Assembly (NCBI GenBank): GCA_015501075.1
Contig: JADNYJ010000278.1
Location: 1 to 44,495, forward strand
Reading direction: 5' to 3'
DNA length: 44,495 nt
From: Gymnopilus junonius
Lineage: Eukaryota > Basidiomycota > Agaricomycetes > Agaricales > Galerinaceae
The notes beneath the pieces are model-generated. The model did not search any database and had not been told where the DNA came from. It saw only the letters and a program-made list of their open reading frames with translations. Below, one piece after another: positions 10,700 to 22,028 of the stretch (within the stretch, counting starts at the first letter, position 1; every line of letters starts with the position of its first letter). The position numbers and the translations under genes are program-made.

Positions 10700-11160
10700 G
10701 CTTATGTCTGGGGGGCCATTGTGACATTTTTAATTCTTCTATATGGATTTATCTTTTTTGACTATTATTTATATTTGGACTCCTACATGACCTTAAACAT
10801 GTAGGAGGCTCTGTGATGATGTGTGGATAGATTAGATACATGCCTAGAGGCCAAATAGTAGCCATCAGTTTGTACTTGTTTACTGTTACCTACTAAGGCA
10901 GTGACTCTGCCTTATTTGGAATATAGTTAACCTTTGTCCTGTTCTCCCATCTGTCTGTGCTCTCTTACCCTGCCTGAGGGTTTCCTTCCTCTAAGCTTGC
11001 CAGCTAAGCACCCAGACATCTGCTTCCCAGTCATGGGTGACATGATCTCTCTGCCTAGAGTTACAAGGCTGTCTCAGGAGTCATCCTACTTAGGTAGCTG
11101 CTTCTCCCTCTTTCTAGAGGTTGATGCACTCTCCAGCTGCTCCCTCCTTTCCCCTTAGGT
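10700..11160 (+). mobile_element. Possible remnant of an LTR retrotransposon end
   Basis: The purine-rich GGGGGGCC at about 10711-10718 is followed by ATTGTGACA. This resembles the polypurine tract and LTR start seen at the 3' end of many basidiomycete Ty3/Gypsy elements. The following 450 bp hold only weak, C/T-rich sequence of LTR-like character. I found no second LTR or target duplication, so this is a tentative call. Confidence 0.25.
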
Positions 11161-12022
11161 CTGATGTGCCTCCAGGTAGCTCCCTTTGGGATGCAAGCCT
11201 CTGCACTAAAGTCCTGTGACTGCCAAGCATCACAGATGCAGTCTAAAGGTTGGAAAGGTCCAGCTTCTCCAGGCCAATATGCTGGAGAGTGCCTTAGTGA
11301 CAGAAAACCTTGAAAAGGCAGATGTTGTTTTGATCAGCAATAAACTTTTCAGTGCCAAAAGTAAGTGCTTCTGTACATAACTTTATCTTTGCTGATAAAA
11401 ATGCTGCAAATCATAATGTTATCCAACTTCTACAGTGTCTCAGAAAAGGGGCAAAGGTTTTTATTTTGGAGCCTTTAGTAATGACATGTTCATTGGGTAG
11501 ACCACTCTCACAGTGAAATGTATTTTTTTTTATTTTTCCTGAGAACTACAACTGATGAACAGTTCAGCTTAGCAACCCTACATCAGGAAACCCCCCCCTG
11601 CTAATTGTTATAAATTAGTCAAAATTTGGTCAGAATGTGCTTCAGAAAGTTCACAATAAGTGCAATATGCTGGGTTAGTTGGATAAGGTGGGTACCCCAT
11701 TTATCTAGAGCTAATCCAGCACATATTTCCAACTGATTCTGGCTAACTGGTGACTTATGTTTGCCTATCAAGTTTTGGCTTTCTCAGTATTACCACTCTG
11801 TTTTGTTGATATTCATAGTACTCTAGGCTTAGGATAGAATGAAAACATGATAACATTCATTTATTCAAGGTATGGGACAACAGAGGTACTATCTAATCAA
11901 GGCCAGACAAATCAAGTATTGTGAGAGCATTACCTTGACTTTTGGCTCCCAAGTCAGAGGACACATTCCCAGCCCTAGAAAGAACATAAGTATAAGATCA
12001 TACAAAGTTAGAGAGAGAAGAC

Positions 12023-14160
12023 TTACATGACTCTAGAATAGATAGTTGACATCAGTGCATGGTATGTGTTGATCCTTGTCTTCAGTGATGTAAGGACCTC
12101 AATATGCTGATCATAAACTGCCTTGAATTGATCACCTTCAAACTTCTCCACAGCATTTGAGTTTGCTTTGCCTATCTTCTTGCCCTTGTGCCATTCCCAT
12201 ATTGTAGCATACAGCTTGAAATCCATCATAAGTCATCTGAAACCTGATGAGATTCCAATAACTTACTGCAGTCACACGCAAAGCAATGAGAGGGATCATG
12301 AGCTCAGGTTCCAGAAGTGTAGGGTAAAAGAGATGTATTGATCCTTGAACTTAAAGCTGAAAGCAGTTGGCATAGCAAAAAAAGTGTCCTTGATGGTGTC
12401 AATAGGGCCTGGTTGAGGTAAATCTGAATGTCTGTCTTTGACCCTTTTGCCAACCAAATTTCCTATGCAAAAAGTTTAGGTATCAGATGGTGTGAGGCTG
12501 TACAGAAGAGAATAATTACCTGTCCCTTGTCCAACATACCCCACTCCCTGGGGTACACATACATGTCATTCTCTAGTAGTGCAGCCACACACACTATGCA
12601 AACTGCATTGACACCAAGTTGGAACCCAGCAATATGGTCAATGCACTGTTGCAGGGCTTGCCATGCCAGATTGACAGGTGGTTGATAACCTTAAAGTAAA
12701 AACAAAGTTGATCACAGGGTAGACAAACATAAATGAAAGGATTAGATTACCCATTTACCAGTGACCTGGATGAATTTGTCATCCTCTGTGGTTCTCTTCT
12801 GAAGAGGATCATATATCTTGATATCCTTCTTTAGGAGAGGCTTGACTGTCATGGACAGGACCAACCTCTTGTAGGCTTTGGCATGATAAAGCTCCAGCCA
12901 TGCATGCTCAACCACCAGGGCCTTCTTGACAAGCTTGATGGCTTTGTGGCAAAGAGCACAGATAGGGCTGGTCTGGCCAGTAAGCCCACCCTTGACATCA
13001 AGGCATGCATGCACTGGCCAAGCCTTCTCCAATTTCATACTGTCTTTGGTATCACTTTTGACCTTAACAGTCAAGGCAGGGCATGAATGGCTGGACTTCT
13101 TCCCCTTGGTTAAGGATGCATGCTGAGGAAGGGTGGCCAGATGCTGTAAGTAGCTAATCAGTAATCAGTGGGAAGTAGATAGAGATACCATGATGCACCT
13201 CCACAAGAAAGGCAGTCTGCCATTTCATGGCCTTTGGCCTGCAGAGGAGATTGTAAGGATCATGGCAGATCACATACAAGAAAAATCATGCTTACTTTTG
13301 AAGCCTGACACTTGACAGGGGCCAGCTCCTCCTCCTCCTCCTCCTCCTCCTCCTCCTCCCTTGGCATTGCCTTCCTTCTGATCATATTCATCAAGTAAGC
13401 CCTTGGATTCTGATATTGGAGGGTATGAGCCTCTGAGCTGGAAGCATGGTGGCTATGACTGGATGCCATGCTAGCCATCTTGACACCATTGTCATCATCA
13501 AAAAGGTCTGCAGGGTCTTGAGGAGCCTACAGCCACAGGCATAGGTGAGTGAGGGTCAGATCTGTAAGCATACACATTACCTCATCATCTAGCACCTTGC
13601 ATGCCTGCTTGTCTGTCATCCCTGCCACATCAAGGTCTTCATCATCTTCCCCAGAATCATTGCTCTGGCCTTCATCACCAATGTCAGAGTTGAGTAGGTC
13701 ATCATCAGGGGATGATGAATCCTCTGATTTGGGAAGAACTGGCTTTGAGGGCTTTGACAGTTTTGCAGTCTTCTGAGCATTGGCCTGCCCTTTCAAAGTG
13801 TTTTTGGGACCTAAATGAGGTCAGTTAGACAGTGCATAGTAAGAAGAAAGCCACTTACCTAGTGTGGGTGCAATTCATATAGATAATGGACATGGTGGTG
13901 AGAAGTCAAGAGGTGAGAGTTTATCTCTATCAGTGATGTCATCTCATCATTAATAAGCAATGTCAACAACTCACCAGACTAGGCCAACTTTCTTTCTGCT
14001 TGACCACTAGCATTGCCTACATCACCTCTCTTCTGCTTCTTTCCTGCAATGAAGGTCAGGCCAAATCATCACCAATGATGTCTTGAAGCATACCTTTCAC
14101 ATTCTTTTGGGCCTTTAGTGTGCTCTTGTTCATTGCTCTCATGTTCCAAGAGCTGCTCAT
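12023..14160 (-). pseudogene. DUF6532-like protein with acidic N-terminus, decayed
   Basis: Reading leftward, a start at 14160 gives MSSSWNMRAMNKSTLKAQKN. A Ser/Asp-rich segment follows (near 13527-13790, SEDSSSPDDDLLNSDIGDE), then a segment with QNPRAYLMNMIRRKAMPRE and a long Glu run. The C-terminal half contains AWPVHACLDVKGG, NDMYVYPREWG and finally KFEGDQFKAVYDQHIEVL followed by YHALMSTIYSR. The closing part resembles the C-terminus of DUF6532, a basidiomycete-specific family of unknown function that is abundant in repeat-rich regions. Several intron signals (for example GTAATC at about 12750) connect the pieces, but frames are broken in places. I infer a decayed, repeat-associated gene, not an active host gene. 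Confidence 0.45.
13326..13360. repeat. CTC trinucleotide run (poly-Glu on the minus strand)
   Basis: About eleven CTC units in a row. On the minus strand they encode the long glutamate run of the DUF6532-like protein. Such slippage-prone runs vary in length between strains. Confidence 0.9.
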
Positions 14161-15694
14161 CATCTGGTGAGCATGGTCTTTTTTCCCTTCAGCCTCATAC
14201 TACTGTACTAAAATGTTCAATTTGACACCCCCTCCAACCTGTGACCGACCAAACCACTTTTTCATTTCATCAGATTACCAAATTTGGATGTTTTTGATGG
14301 ATTTGTAAGCAAATTTGGGCTCCAGAAGCCCATTCCAGGAAATTTTTTGAGGATTTTGTTGTGACTGCTGCCCAATTTCGTCGTTTTAGAGAGGCCTGTA
14401 ATGCATGACCTGTCGAATTGAATAAAATGGTACAGTACTCTAAAAATTTTTTCAAGGTACTATACAAGGGGGTATTGGGATTTAGATGCTGGACCAGGTC
14501 CCAGTTGGTTGGTTCAGCCATCAGGCTGGAAAAAATTATTTCTACATGTATGATTTTTTGTCATTTTGGCTCAGAAATGGATCTTTGCATCCTGGAATTA
14601 TGCTTTAAATGTATATAAGACCCCTCAGTAGCAAAAAAGTGCCTAAAAAAAGAGATAACAGACTCATCAAACATTAGATCATTTATATAGATAAGATAAG
14701 CAGCCTCAAAAATAATCAGAAGTTAATGTTCATTTTGTTTCTGGGAGAACAAAGAAGGGCAAGGGTGCAGGAAGCATAAGGCTATGATCATAGAGGGGTT
14801 AGACCAATGCTACTGTGGTCAAAGCTAAGCATGAAGGATAGGGCATGCTAAAATGTAGAGAAGCAGGTTGTGAGACACAGTAGGTAAGTATTGACATTTG
14901 CCAAAGATCAAGTCATAAAAACTTTACTTGAAATCAATGTAGTGGCATCTGACATGTGTTCAGCTTGATCAGATACTGAAGAGATGGGTTTGTGAGGCCT
15001 GTGAGATGATGAAAGGAGGTCAAGGAGGCAAGATAGCATTGTCAATGATCAATGCTGATGTCAGAATTCCATATATAGAAATGTTCCTGATGACAAATCA
15101 ATCATGTGGTTGGTTGGTTCAGCCAACTTGGCCATCCAAATTATTTCATCACTAGGTATGGCTTTCAGATCCTGATACCCCCTTGGAACTATACTAGGGT
15201 GAGAGTGTTTGTCAGATGCACTTGCTTCCTTCTTGGCCTTTTCCTTGGCATTTCTGGGTCCTGTTCAAGTGATGGTAAGCCATGATTCACTTTGACAAGA
15301 TATCAGAACTGATTGCCTTTGCCAGCTGCAATCAGCCTACATTCCTCCTCTTGTTTGCAGGATTTGGCTGCAAGCCAGCTTCTGCCATCAGAGCTGTTTG
15401 TCAATCTTGAGCCTTTTCACCCTCTGGGTCCATTATTGTGTCATCATCATCCATTGGTAGCCTCAAATGTGTCATATGCTCATGGGAGTCAATGGAGGAA
15501 GGGACAGAATAGGAGAGAGGCTGCCACTTTGCATTGATGGCAGAGATCAAGCCACTACTACCTTTGTTTGTCGCAACTGGTCAGTTTTGCAACACCTTCT
15601 ACAATTTGCTTCCATTCACTCAATATGGCTGGCATTACTAAGATGTCATCCTTATCTTCATACCATCTTCCTTCACAATTCCTTGTATTTTGCC
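14161..15694. other. Non-coding stretch before the Plavaka transposase
   Basis: No gene is supported. It may hold the 5' end of the Plavaka element. A 17-bp word, GTTGGTTGGTTCAGCCA, occurs twice in direct orientation (about 14503 and 15110). The sequence around 14222-14260 is C-rich and differs from its surroundings. I could not identify terminal inverted repeats. Confidence 0.4.
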
Positions 15695-16433
15695 ATGTCA
15701 TCCAATACATTACTTACTTGCCTGGGTTGCAATAAACTGTTTACTCTCCATAGAAACCTCAAATCCCATCTCTCCCAATCTAGAGATCCCTTGTGCTGTG
15801 CTACATACAAGGACTTCAGGAAGTCCAATTCTGAAACACTGCAGCCTACTGCTGGGCAAGACATCATACCTTTTGTGGGCAATGCTTTTGGCAGTGCTGA
15901 AGATTACATGGAAGACACTTTTGGCCAGGATTCCACCATTCCACCACTGACACCTTCAATGAGGAAGACACTTCTTGTCAAGATTCAGCTCAGGCTGCTG
16001 ATGTCTCCAATGGGGATTTTCTGTGGGATGAAGTTTCAGAAGCTGATAAGAAGGAGGATGATGATGAGGCCACTGAGATGGAAGCAGAACTCAAGAATGC
16101 TTGGGAGCTACTTAGGAAGGGTGCACCATTTGAGGGCACATGATGACTGCATTACTGCCAAAGATGAGCAAGCCACCACCAATGAAGGAGAGGAGGAAGA
16201 CAAGGAGGTTGAGATGCACTGAAATTTAGAGCATGTCATCCTTGGTGAAGGCCTTGGTGTGAAGCCTGCTGCTCAGGTCTGCTATATGGCCTTGTCCAAG
16301 GTGGGGCAACCACTCACTCATGAAGGCCCAAGTGACAAACACTATCAGGCATCAATTAAAGGGGAGAAAAATCCATGGATGCCTTTTAACTTGAAGCTGG
16401 ATTGGGAAATGGCTAGGAAGGCCAAGCTATGAG
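15695..16433 (+). pseudogene. Plavaka-type transposase, block 1 (N-terminus)
   Basis: ATG 15695 opens MSSNTLLTCLGCNKLFTLHR followed by a conserved HLSQSRDPLC, a C2H2-like finger typical of the N-terminus of Plavaka transposases. An acidic linker follows; it changes frame near 15930 and continues with NGDFLWDEVSEADKKEDDDE. The last recognisable motif is PFNLKLDWEMARKAKL, the conserved start of the transposase core, followed at once by TGA (16430-16432), where the family has Arg. The chromovirus is inserted at this point. The protein would have cut and pasted the element; it is now non-functional. Confidence 0.75.
16429..16433 (+). repeat. Target-site duplication ATGAG, left copy
   Basis: Five bases directly before the TGTTA start of the left LTR, repeated exactly at 23722-23726. 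Five base pairs is the normal duplication for Ty3/Gypsy integrases. Confidence 0.95.
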
Positions 16434-16905
16434 TGTTATATATGTGCCTCCGACCAACTCCGATCTCCGACTATATGAACTCCGACCTCATGATCCCCTC
16501 AAAGTACTACAAGTCCCAGAACATGTAGACACTTAGATTACACGTAGCTAGTCAACTCTGAGTAGCACAGAGTAACTTACACATCTGCCTGCTCACTAGT
16601 ACATGTACGGTCTCCGCTTAGTTTCCTCCATAGTATAAAAACCTTAGAACTATTATTAGGTACCTTAGTTCGTATATTGTTCATTAATCAATCCACGCTC
16701 TCTACTCTGCTCTCTCGTTCCGATCCGACTCCAAAATTCGAGACAACATCCAGACAACGGAGTGCAACACACACGTTGAAGCTGAAGTCTCAACCCTACA
16801 TCTACATATGTTACGCTAAGACCAACTCCGACACTGACGTACTCCGACTAGCTCCGACGTGGATCTCCTCTGCCTACTCGCCCTTCCTTTCATGAGAACT
16901 TAACA
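16434..16905 (+). repeat. Left LTR
   Basis: Starts TGTTATATA and ends TTAACA, a TG...CA LTR with a 5-bp perfect terminal inverted repeat (TGTTA/TAACA). It matches the right LTR at about 94-95 % by eye, and the differences are nearly all transitions at CG sites. Confidence 0.95.
16634..16640 (+). promoter_or_regulatory. TATA box of the left LTR
   Basis: TATAAAA about 200 bp into the LTR, conserved in the right LTR (23448-23454). It probably sets the start of the genomic RNA, which would place the U3/R border some 30 bp downstream. Confidence 0.55.
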
Positions 16906-16942
16906 GTATATATGAACTCATACCGCTTCTGGACTCCCGACT

Positions 16943-18228
16943 ATGCCCACCACAACATCCCGTACTACTGCCAACTCCCGTGCAGCTGGACAAAATGAAT
17001 CCCCACCATCATGATTCAGAATGTCAGAGACTACCCTGACCATCCAAACACACAACCTCCATCCAGCCTCAGCACTCTGACTCCCTTACCCTCGGACCCT
17101 CATCAATGAGACAAACCAGTCCCAACCCATTGCCACCTCCTGGTTCCCCTGGTGGTGAACCCGACCCTGAGATGATGGCGACGATTTTGACCCCCACCAC
17201 TCCGATCACTCCATCATTCCGATCACAACTCCGACCACGACCCCACTCCGAATCTCGCTGAAGCCATGATGCTCATGACCAAAGAGCTCAGGCGTCGCGA
17301 TAGCCCTAAGGTTACCAAGACCAAAGCCTGCGAGCCCGACACCTTCACGGCTCGACACCCGGAAACTCAATGGTTTTATTTTACAGTGTAACCTTTACTT
17401 CCGAAACAACTGCGCCTACACCGCCGATGAAGACAAGGTTACGTTCGCCCTCTCCTATCTTCGCGGCCTTGCGATGGAATTTTTTGAGCCCACAATACTG
17501 GACTCAACAACTATTGAACTGTGGATGGACAACTGGCAAGCCTTTATTGGCGTGCTGAAGTCCGAATTCGGTCCGTTCGATCCAACCTCCGATGCCGCTG
17601 TAGCCCTCGAAAACTTGAAGATGCCTGAGAACCAAAGGATCATCAAGTACAATGTCGAGTTCAAGTGCCTGTCTATTCACTCATGCTGGGACAGCGTCGC
17701 TCTCTGACACTGCTACTACTCCAGTCTGGCGGAACGCATCAAGGATGTTATGGCTAGCCATGGCAAGCCACAAACTCTCGAAGACCTTCGAGAGCTCACC
17801 CAGGATATCAACACTCATTACTGGGAATGCGTCCACGAGAAGCCATGACAGGACAAGAATGCGCAAAGGTCCTCCGACAAACCATCCATCGTACCTCTGA
17901 CAAGTCCTCCGACAAATGTTCAAACCACAACCACGGCAATAACAACAACAACAACAATAAGTCCTCGCAATCCTCTTCCTACCACAAGAACAACTCGGGC
18001 AACTCCTCCGGCTCGAAAACCTCCGACTCCATCTCCGACAAACTTGGCAAGGATGGCAAGCTGACTGCCAAAGAATGCAAATGCCGCTTTGACAACAATC
18101 TCTGCCTCTTCTGTGGATCACTTGGACACCGAGCTAGTGAGTGTCCGAAGTCTACTTCCTCCACCTCCAAGGCAAAAGCATATGCCACCAAAGTTTCGAA
18201 TCCCAGCACCGAGGATTCAAAAAAATAG
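16943..18228 (+). pseudogene. Chromovirus gag
   Basis: ATG 16943 begins MPTTTSRTTANSRAAGQNES, 38 bp after the LTR. A TGA interrupts it at 17012. The capsid core is recognisable around 17330-17700 (TFALSYLRGLAMEFFEP, then WQAFIGVLKSEFGPFDP, then LRELTQDINTHYW), with TGA at 17705 and 17846 where Arg fits. The nucleocapsid ends with a CX2CX4HX4C zinc knuckle (CLFCGSLGHRASEC, 18103-18141). The Asn/Ser-rich linker before it includes an AAC run near 17940-17960. Gag would package the element RNA; the frame is broken at several points. Confidence 0.85.
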
Positions 18229-18239
18229 TCAGTGGTCCT

Positions 18240-21200
18240 CATCCCTTTGCACACACTGGGGATCGCGTTGACACTGGCTGTGTGCATATGAAGGAAGTAA
18301 GGCTCAATGCGTCTGCTCTTTCTGACCCTGACTCTCTCCAACTCTTGTTAACATCTCCGCTCTGACCCGACCTTAAGTCACTAACGTTAATTGACTCTGG
18401 CTCTAGCCATTGTTTTGTTGATACCCATTTTATCTGTTCTAATAATTACTCCCTTCTCCGATCGATCTGGTTAAGCTCAAACTGATTGATGGCTCCTACG
18501 GCAACATGATTACTGAAACCCTCTCTATTCCATTACATTCCCCTCTGGTGAAACTATTACTATTGACTTTTTCGTAACCTCGCTGGACTCCTCCTGTGTT
18601 CTGGTTCTAGGATATAACTGGCTCTTCACTACAATCCATTGATTGACTGGAAATTGGGCCATATCGACTTCCGTTCCAAACTACTTGACAACCCGGCTCC
18701 GACATCATCCCATAGGCCAGCTCTGCTGCCTACACCTCCATTATTGGAACCTCCGACCCCTCCGCTTCCTCCGACTACTCCTATGGTTACACCTCCGACC
18801 CCTCCGACCTCTGTAGCATCTTCTGATGCACCTCGCATCTCGCTAATCAATGCAGCTGCTTTCGCAAGAGCATGCAAGTTACCTGGTGCTCAAAGTTTCA
18901 CGTTCACCTCTCCGATCCCGCTATCTCTGCTCACGCCACTTCCATCTCCGACGAAGCACCTGATCTGTCTGTATTCCTCCTGAATACCATGACTTTGCAG
19001 ATGTCTTCAGTAAATCTAAAGCTGACACGCTCGCACCCCATCGACCTTACGACCTCAAGATCAATCTCGAACCTGGCACTTCCCCTCCTGTTGGAAATAT
19101 GTACTCCCTTTCACAATCCGAACTTCAATCCCTCCGAGAATTTATCGACGAGCACCTCCGAATTGGTTTCATTCGACCTTCAACCTCTCCGCACGGTGCT
19201 CCGATCCTTTTCGTTCACAAAAAGGATGGATCACTACGACTTTGCATCGACTTTAGAGGATTAAACAAGATCACAAAGAAAGACCGATATCCACTTCCGC
19301 TCATCTCTGACCTCCTGTCCACTGCTGGTAAAGCACGCATCTATACGGCTATCAACCTCCGACATGCCTATCACCTAGTCCGCATAGTGGAAGGCGATGA
19401 ATGGAAAACAGCATTCCAAACACACTATGGATCATTTGAATGGAACGTTATGCCATTTGGACTGTCCAATGCACCTGCCGTTTTTCAATGCTTCATGAAT
19501 GACATACTAAGTGATTTACTAGATGTGTCTGTCATCGTTTACCTCGACGACATCCTGATCTACTCCGATGATCCTACCCAGCATAAGGAACACGTTCGCG
19601 AAGTCCTCCGACGTCTCCGACAACACGGTCTGTACGCCCGTTCTGACAAATGCAATTTCTCTATGAACACGGTTAATTACCTTGGATTCATTCTTTCACC
19701 AGAAGGCCTCAAAATGGATGAAAGCAAGATCAAGACTATCCAAGACTGGCCCGAACCCAAGAAGATTAAGGATGTTCAATCCTTCTTAGGTTTCGCAAAT
19801 TTCTACCGACAATTTATCTCCGACTACTCCGACATCGTTGTTCTGCTCACCCGACTCACTAGGAAAGGACCCCTTGGCAATTCAACGATGCTGCTCGAAA
19901 AGCCTTCAACAAGCTCAAGAAAGCATTTACAACTGCTCCGATACTTACTCACTGGGTTCCCGACCATCCAATTATTGTGGAAACTGATGCTTCCAACTAC
20001 GCGCTTGGAGCAATCCTCTCCATCTGCACCTCCGACGATGAGATTCACCCTGTTGCATTTCACTCACATACTTTCACAGGTCCTGAAATCAACTACGACA
20101 CCCATGACAAAGAACTACTAGCAATCTTCGACGCATTTAAAGTATGGCAACATTATCTGGAAGGCTCCACTGCTCCGATCGACGTCGTCACTGACCACAA
20201 GAATTTAATGTACTTTGCAACCACTAAAGTTCTTACTCGCCGACAAGCCCGCTGGTCCGAATATCTCTGCCAATTCAACCTCATCATCCGCTTCTGCCCT
20301 GGACATCTCGGTATGAAACCTGACTCTTTAACTAGATGATGGGATGTCTATCCCAAAGGGGGAAATAGCGACTATGCAAGCATTAACCCAAGCAACTTCC
20401 GACCCATTTTCACCCAAGAACAACTCTCCGCATCCCTCCGTGCCACTCAACTCTTTGAACCCACCCTCTGGCAGTATCCCTCATGGACTCTGACCTACTC
20501 CGACATGACATCCTCGCTGCGCTACCCTCCAACCCAGTTTACCTTGCTCACATGAAGGAACCAAAACCACACTGGTCCCTTGATCCAGATGGTTACCTCC
20601 TCATGAATCACGCATCTATGTTCCTGATGCATCTGACCTCGACTCTGCATCCTCCGACACAAGCACAATCATATCCTCGCGGACACCCTGGACAAAATAA
20701 GATGACTAGTCTTATCCTTCGTGAATACACCTGGCCCGGACTATGAGACTTCGTGAAGAAGTATTGCAAATCGTGTACGACATGTATGCATTCCAAACCT
20801 CAATGACACAAACCCTACGGATTGCTCAAGCAGCTCCCGATCCCCGAACGTCCCTGGAATTCAATATCAATGGACTTTATCGAAATCCTTCTGACATCCG
20901 ACGGACACGATGCGATCCTAGTTGTTGTTGACTGACTCACCAAGCAAGCTATATTCATTCCGACCACCTCCGCTTGCACCTCCGAAGACCTTGCCATGCT
21001 TTTCGTCATTCATGTGTTCTCCAAGCACGGCATCCCCGAACATGTCACCTCTGACCTGGACCTGAATTTGTCTCCCGCTTCTTCGATCCTTAGGAAAAGC
21101 ACTCGACATGAAACTCCATTTCACTTCCGGATACCATCCTGAAGGCGATGGCCAGACTGAACATACTAATCAGACACTAGAGCAATACCTCCGAATTTAT

Positions 21201-21937
21201 TGCAACTATCAGCAAGATAATTGGTCAAGTCTATTACCTCTTGCAGAGTTTGCTTACAACAATGCTCCTAGTGCTACTACTGGCATTTCACCATTCTTGC
21301 TAATAAAGGTTACCACCCTAACATGGCTATCCACCCCGAATGCGACCTCACCTCTGCTCGCACTCATGATTTTGTTGTTGATCTAGATGAATTACACAAA
21401 GAACTCAAGAAGCTATCGCTGAATCACAAAAGCATTATCAAGTCTCCGCCGACCTCCGACGCACTCCGCCCCCTGACTTCCAAGTCGGACAGCAAGCATT
21501 CGTCAAAGCAAAGTTCTTCCGCACCACATGTCCCTCCAAGAAACTCTCCGAAAAATATTACAGTCCTTTTGATATCATCGCCAAAGCCGGCACACACTCT
21601 TTTACTTTACGACTTCCTGACTCCATGCATGGTGTTCACCCCGTTTACCATGTTTCTATGCTGGAACCTTTACTCTGAACGATATTCCGAATCGACTCAA
21701 TCTCTGCCTCCACCTGTTGAAGTCGAAGGTGAAATCGAATATGAAATCGCTGAAGTCCTCGACTCTAAGCTTGATCAATGACACAAGTGCAAACTATTGT
21801 ACTTGGTTCGCTGGTTAGGTTATGAAGACACCGATGAAGAACAATCCTGGCTCCCAGCTACTGAACTTGAACATGCGCCCGACCTCATCTCCGACTTTCA
21901 CTCCACTTACCCTGACAAACCCTCATCTCTCACTTAG
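18240..21937 (+). pseudogene. Chromovirus pol (PR-RT-RH-IN-chromodomain)
   Basis: Domain order is read directly. A protease DSG motif lies at 18393-18401 (LIDSGSSHCFVDTH). The reverse transcriptase spans about 19099-19860 with YLDD at 19540-19551, but motif A reads INLRHAYH, with Asn (19354-19356) where the catalytic Asp belongs. After a 1-base frame change near 19870 comes RNase H ([14 protein letters not shown], 19977 on). The integrase has a zinc region (GHPGQNK, then CKSCTTC) and a core with MDFIE and TEHTNQTLEQYLR. The chromodomain lies at about 21730-21890 (EYEIAEVLDSKL, then YLVRWLGYEDTDEEQSWLP). TGA stops at 20337, 20744, 20804, 20933 and 21779 all sit where Arg fits. Stop at 21935-21937. 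Confidence 0.9.
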
Positions 21938-22028
21938 CTTACGATTCACCAAAAAACATCATTAACAAGAAAAGACAAGTATATAGAAAAAAGACAAGAA
22001 AGAAAAAAAAAAAACTCTACAAAAACTA

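Larger units (their letters stand above)
8583..12022. other. Repeat-derived DNA without a recognisable gene
   Basis: About 3.4 kb of CG-poor DNA on which I see no supportable gene on either strand. Short open stretches exist but show no domain. It contains pyrimidine tracts (9640-9735), a TTTC microsatellite (10610-10638), short ATT repeats (10140-10160), clusters of TATGCAG-like words (9396-9440 and 10250-10350) and a possible LTR-element end near 10.7 kb. Confidence 0.5.
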
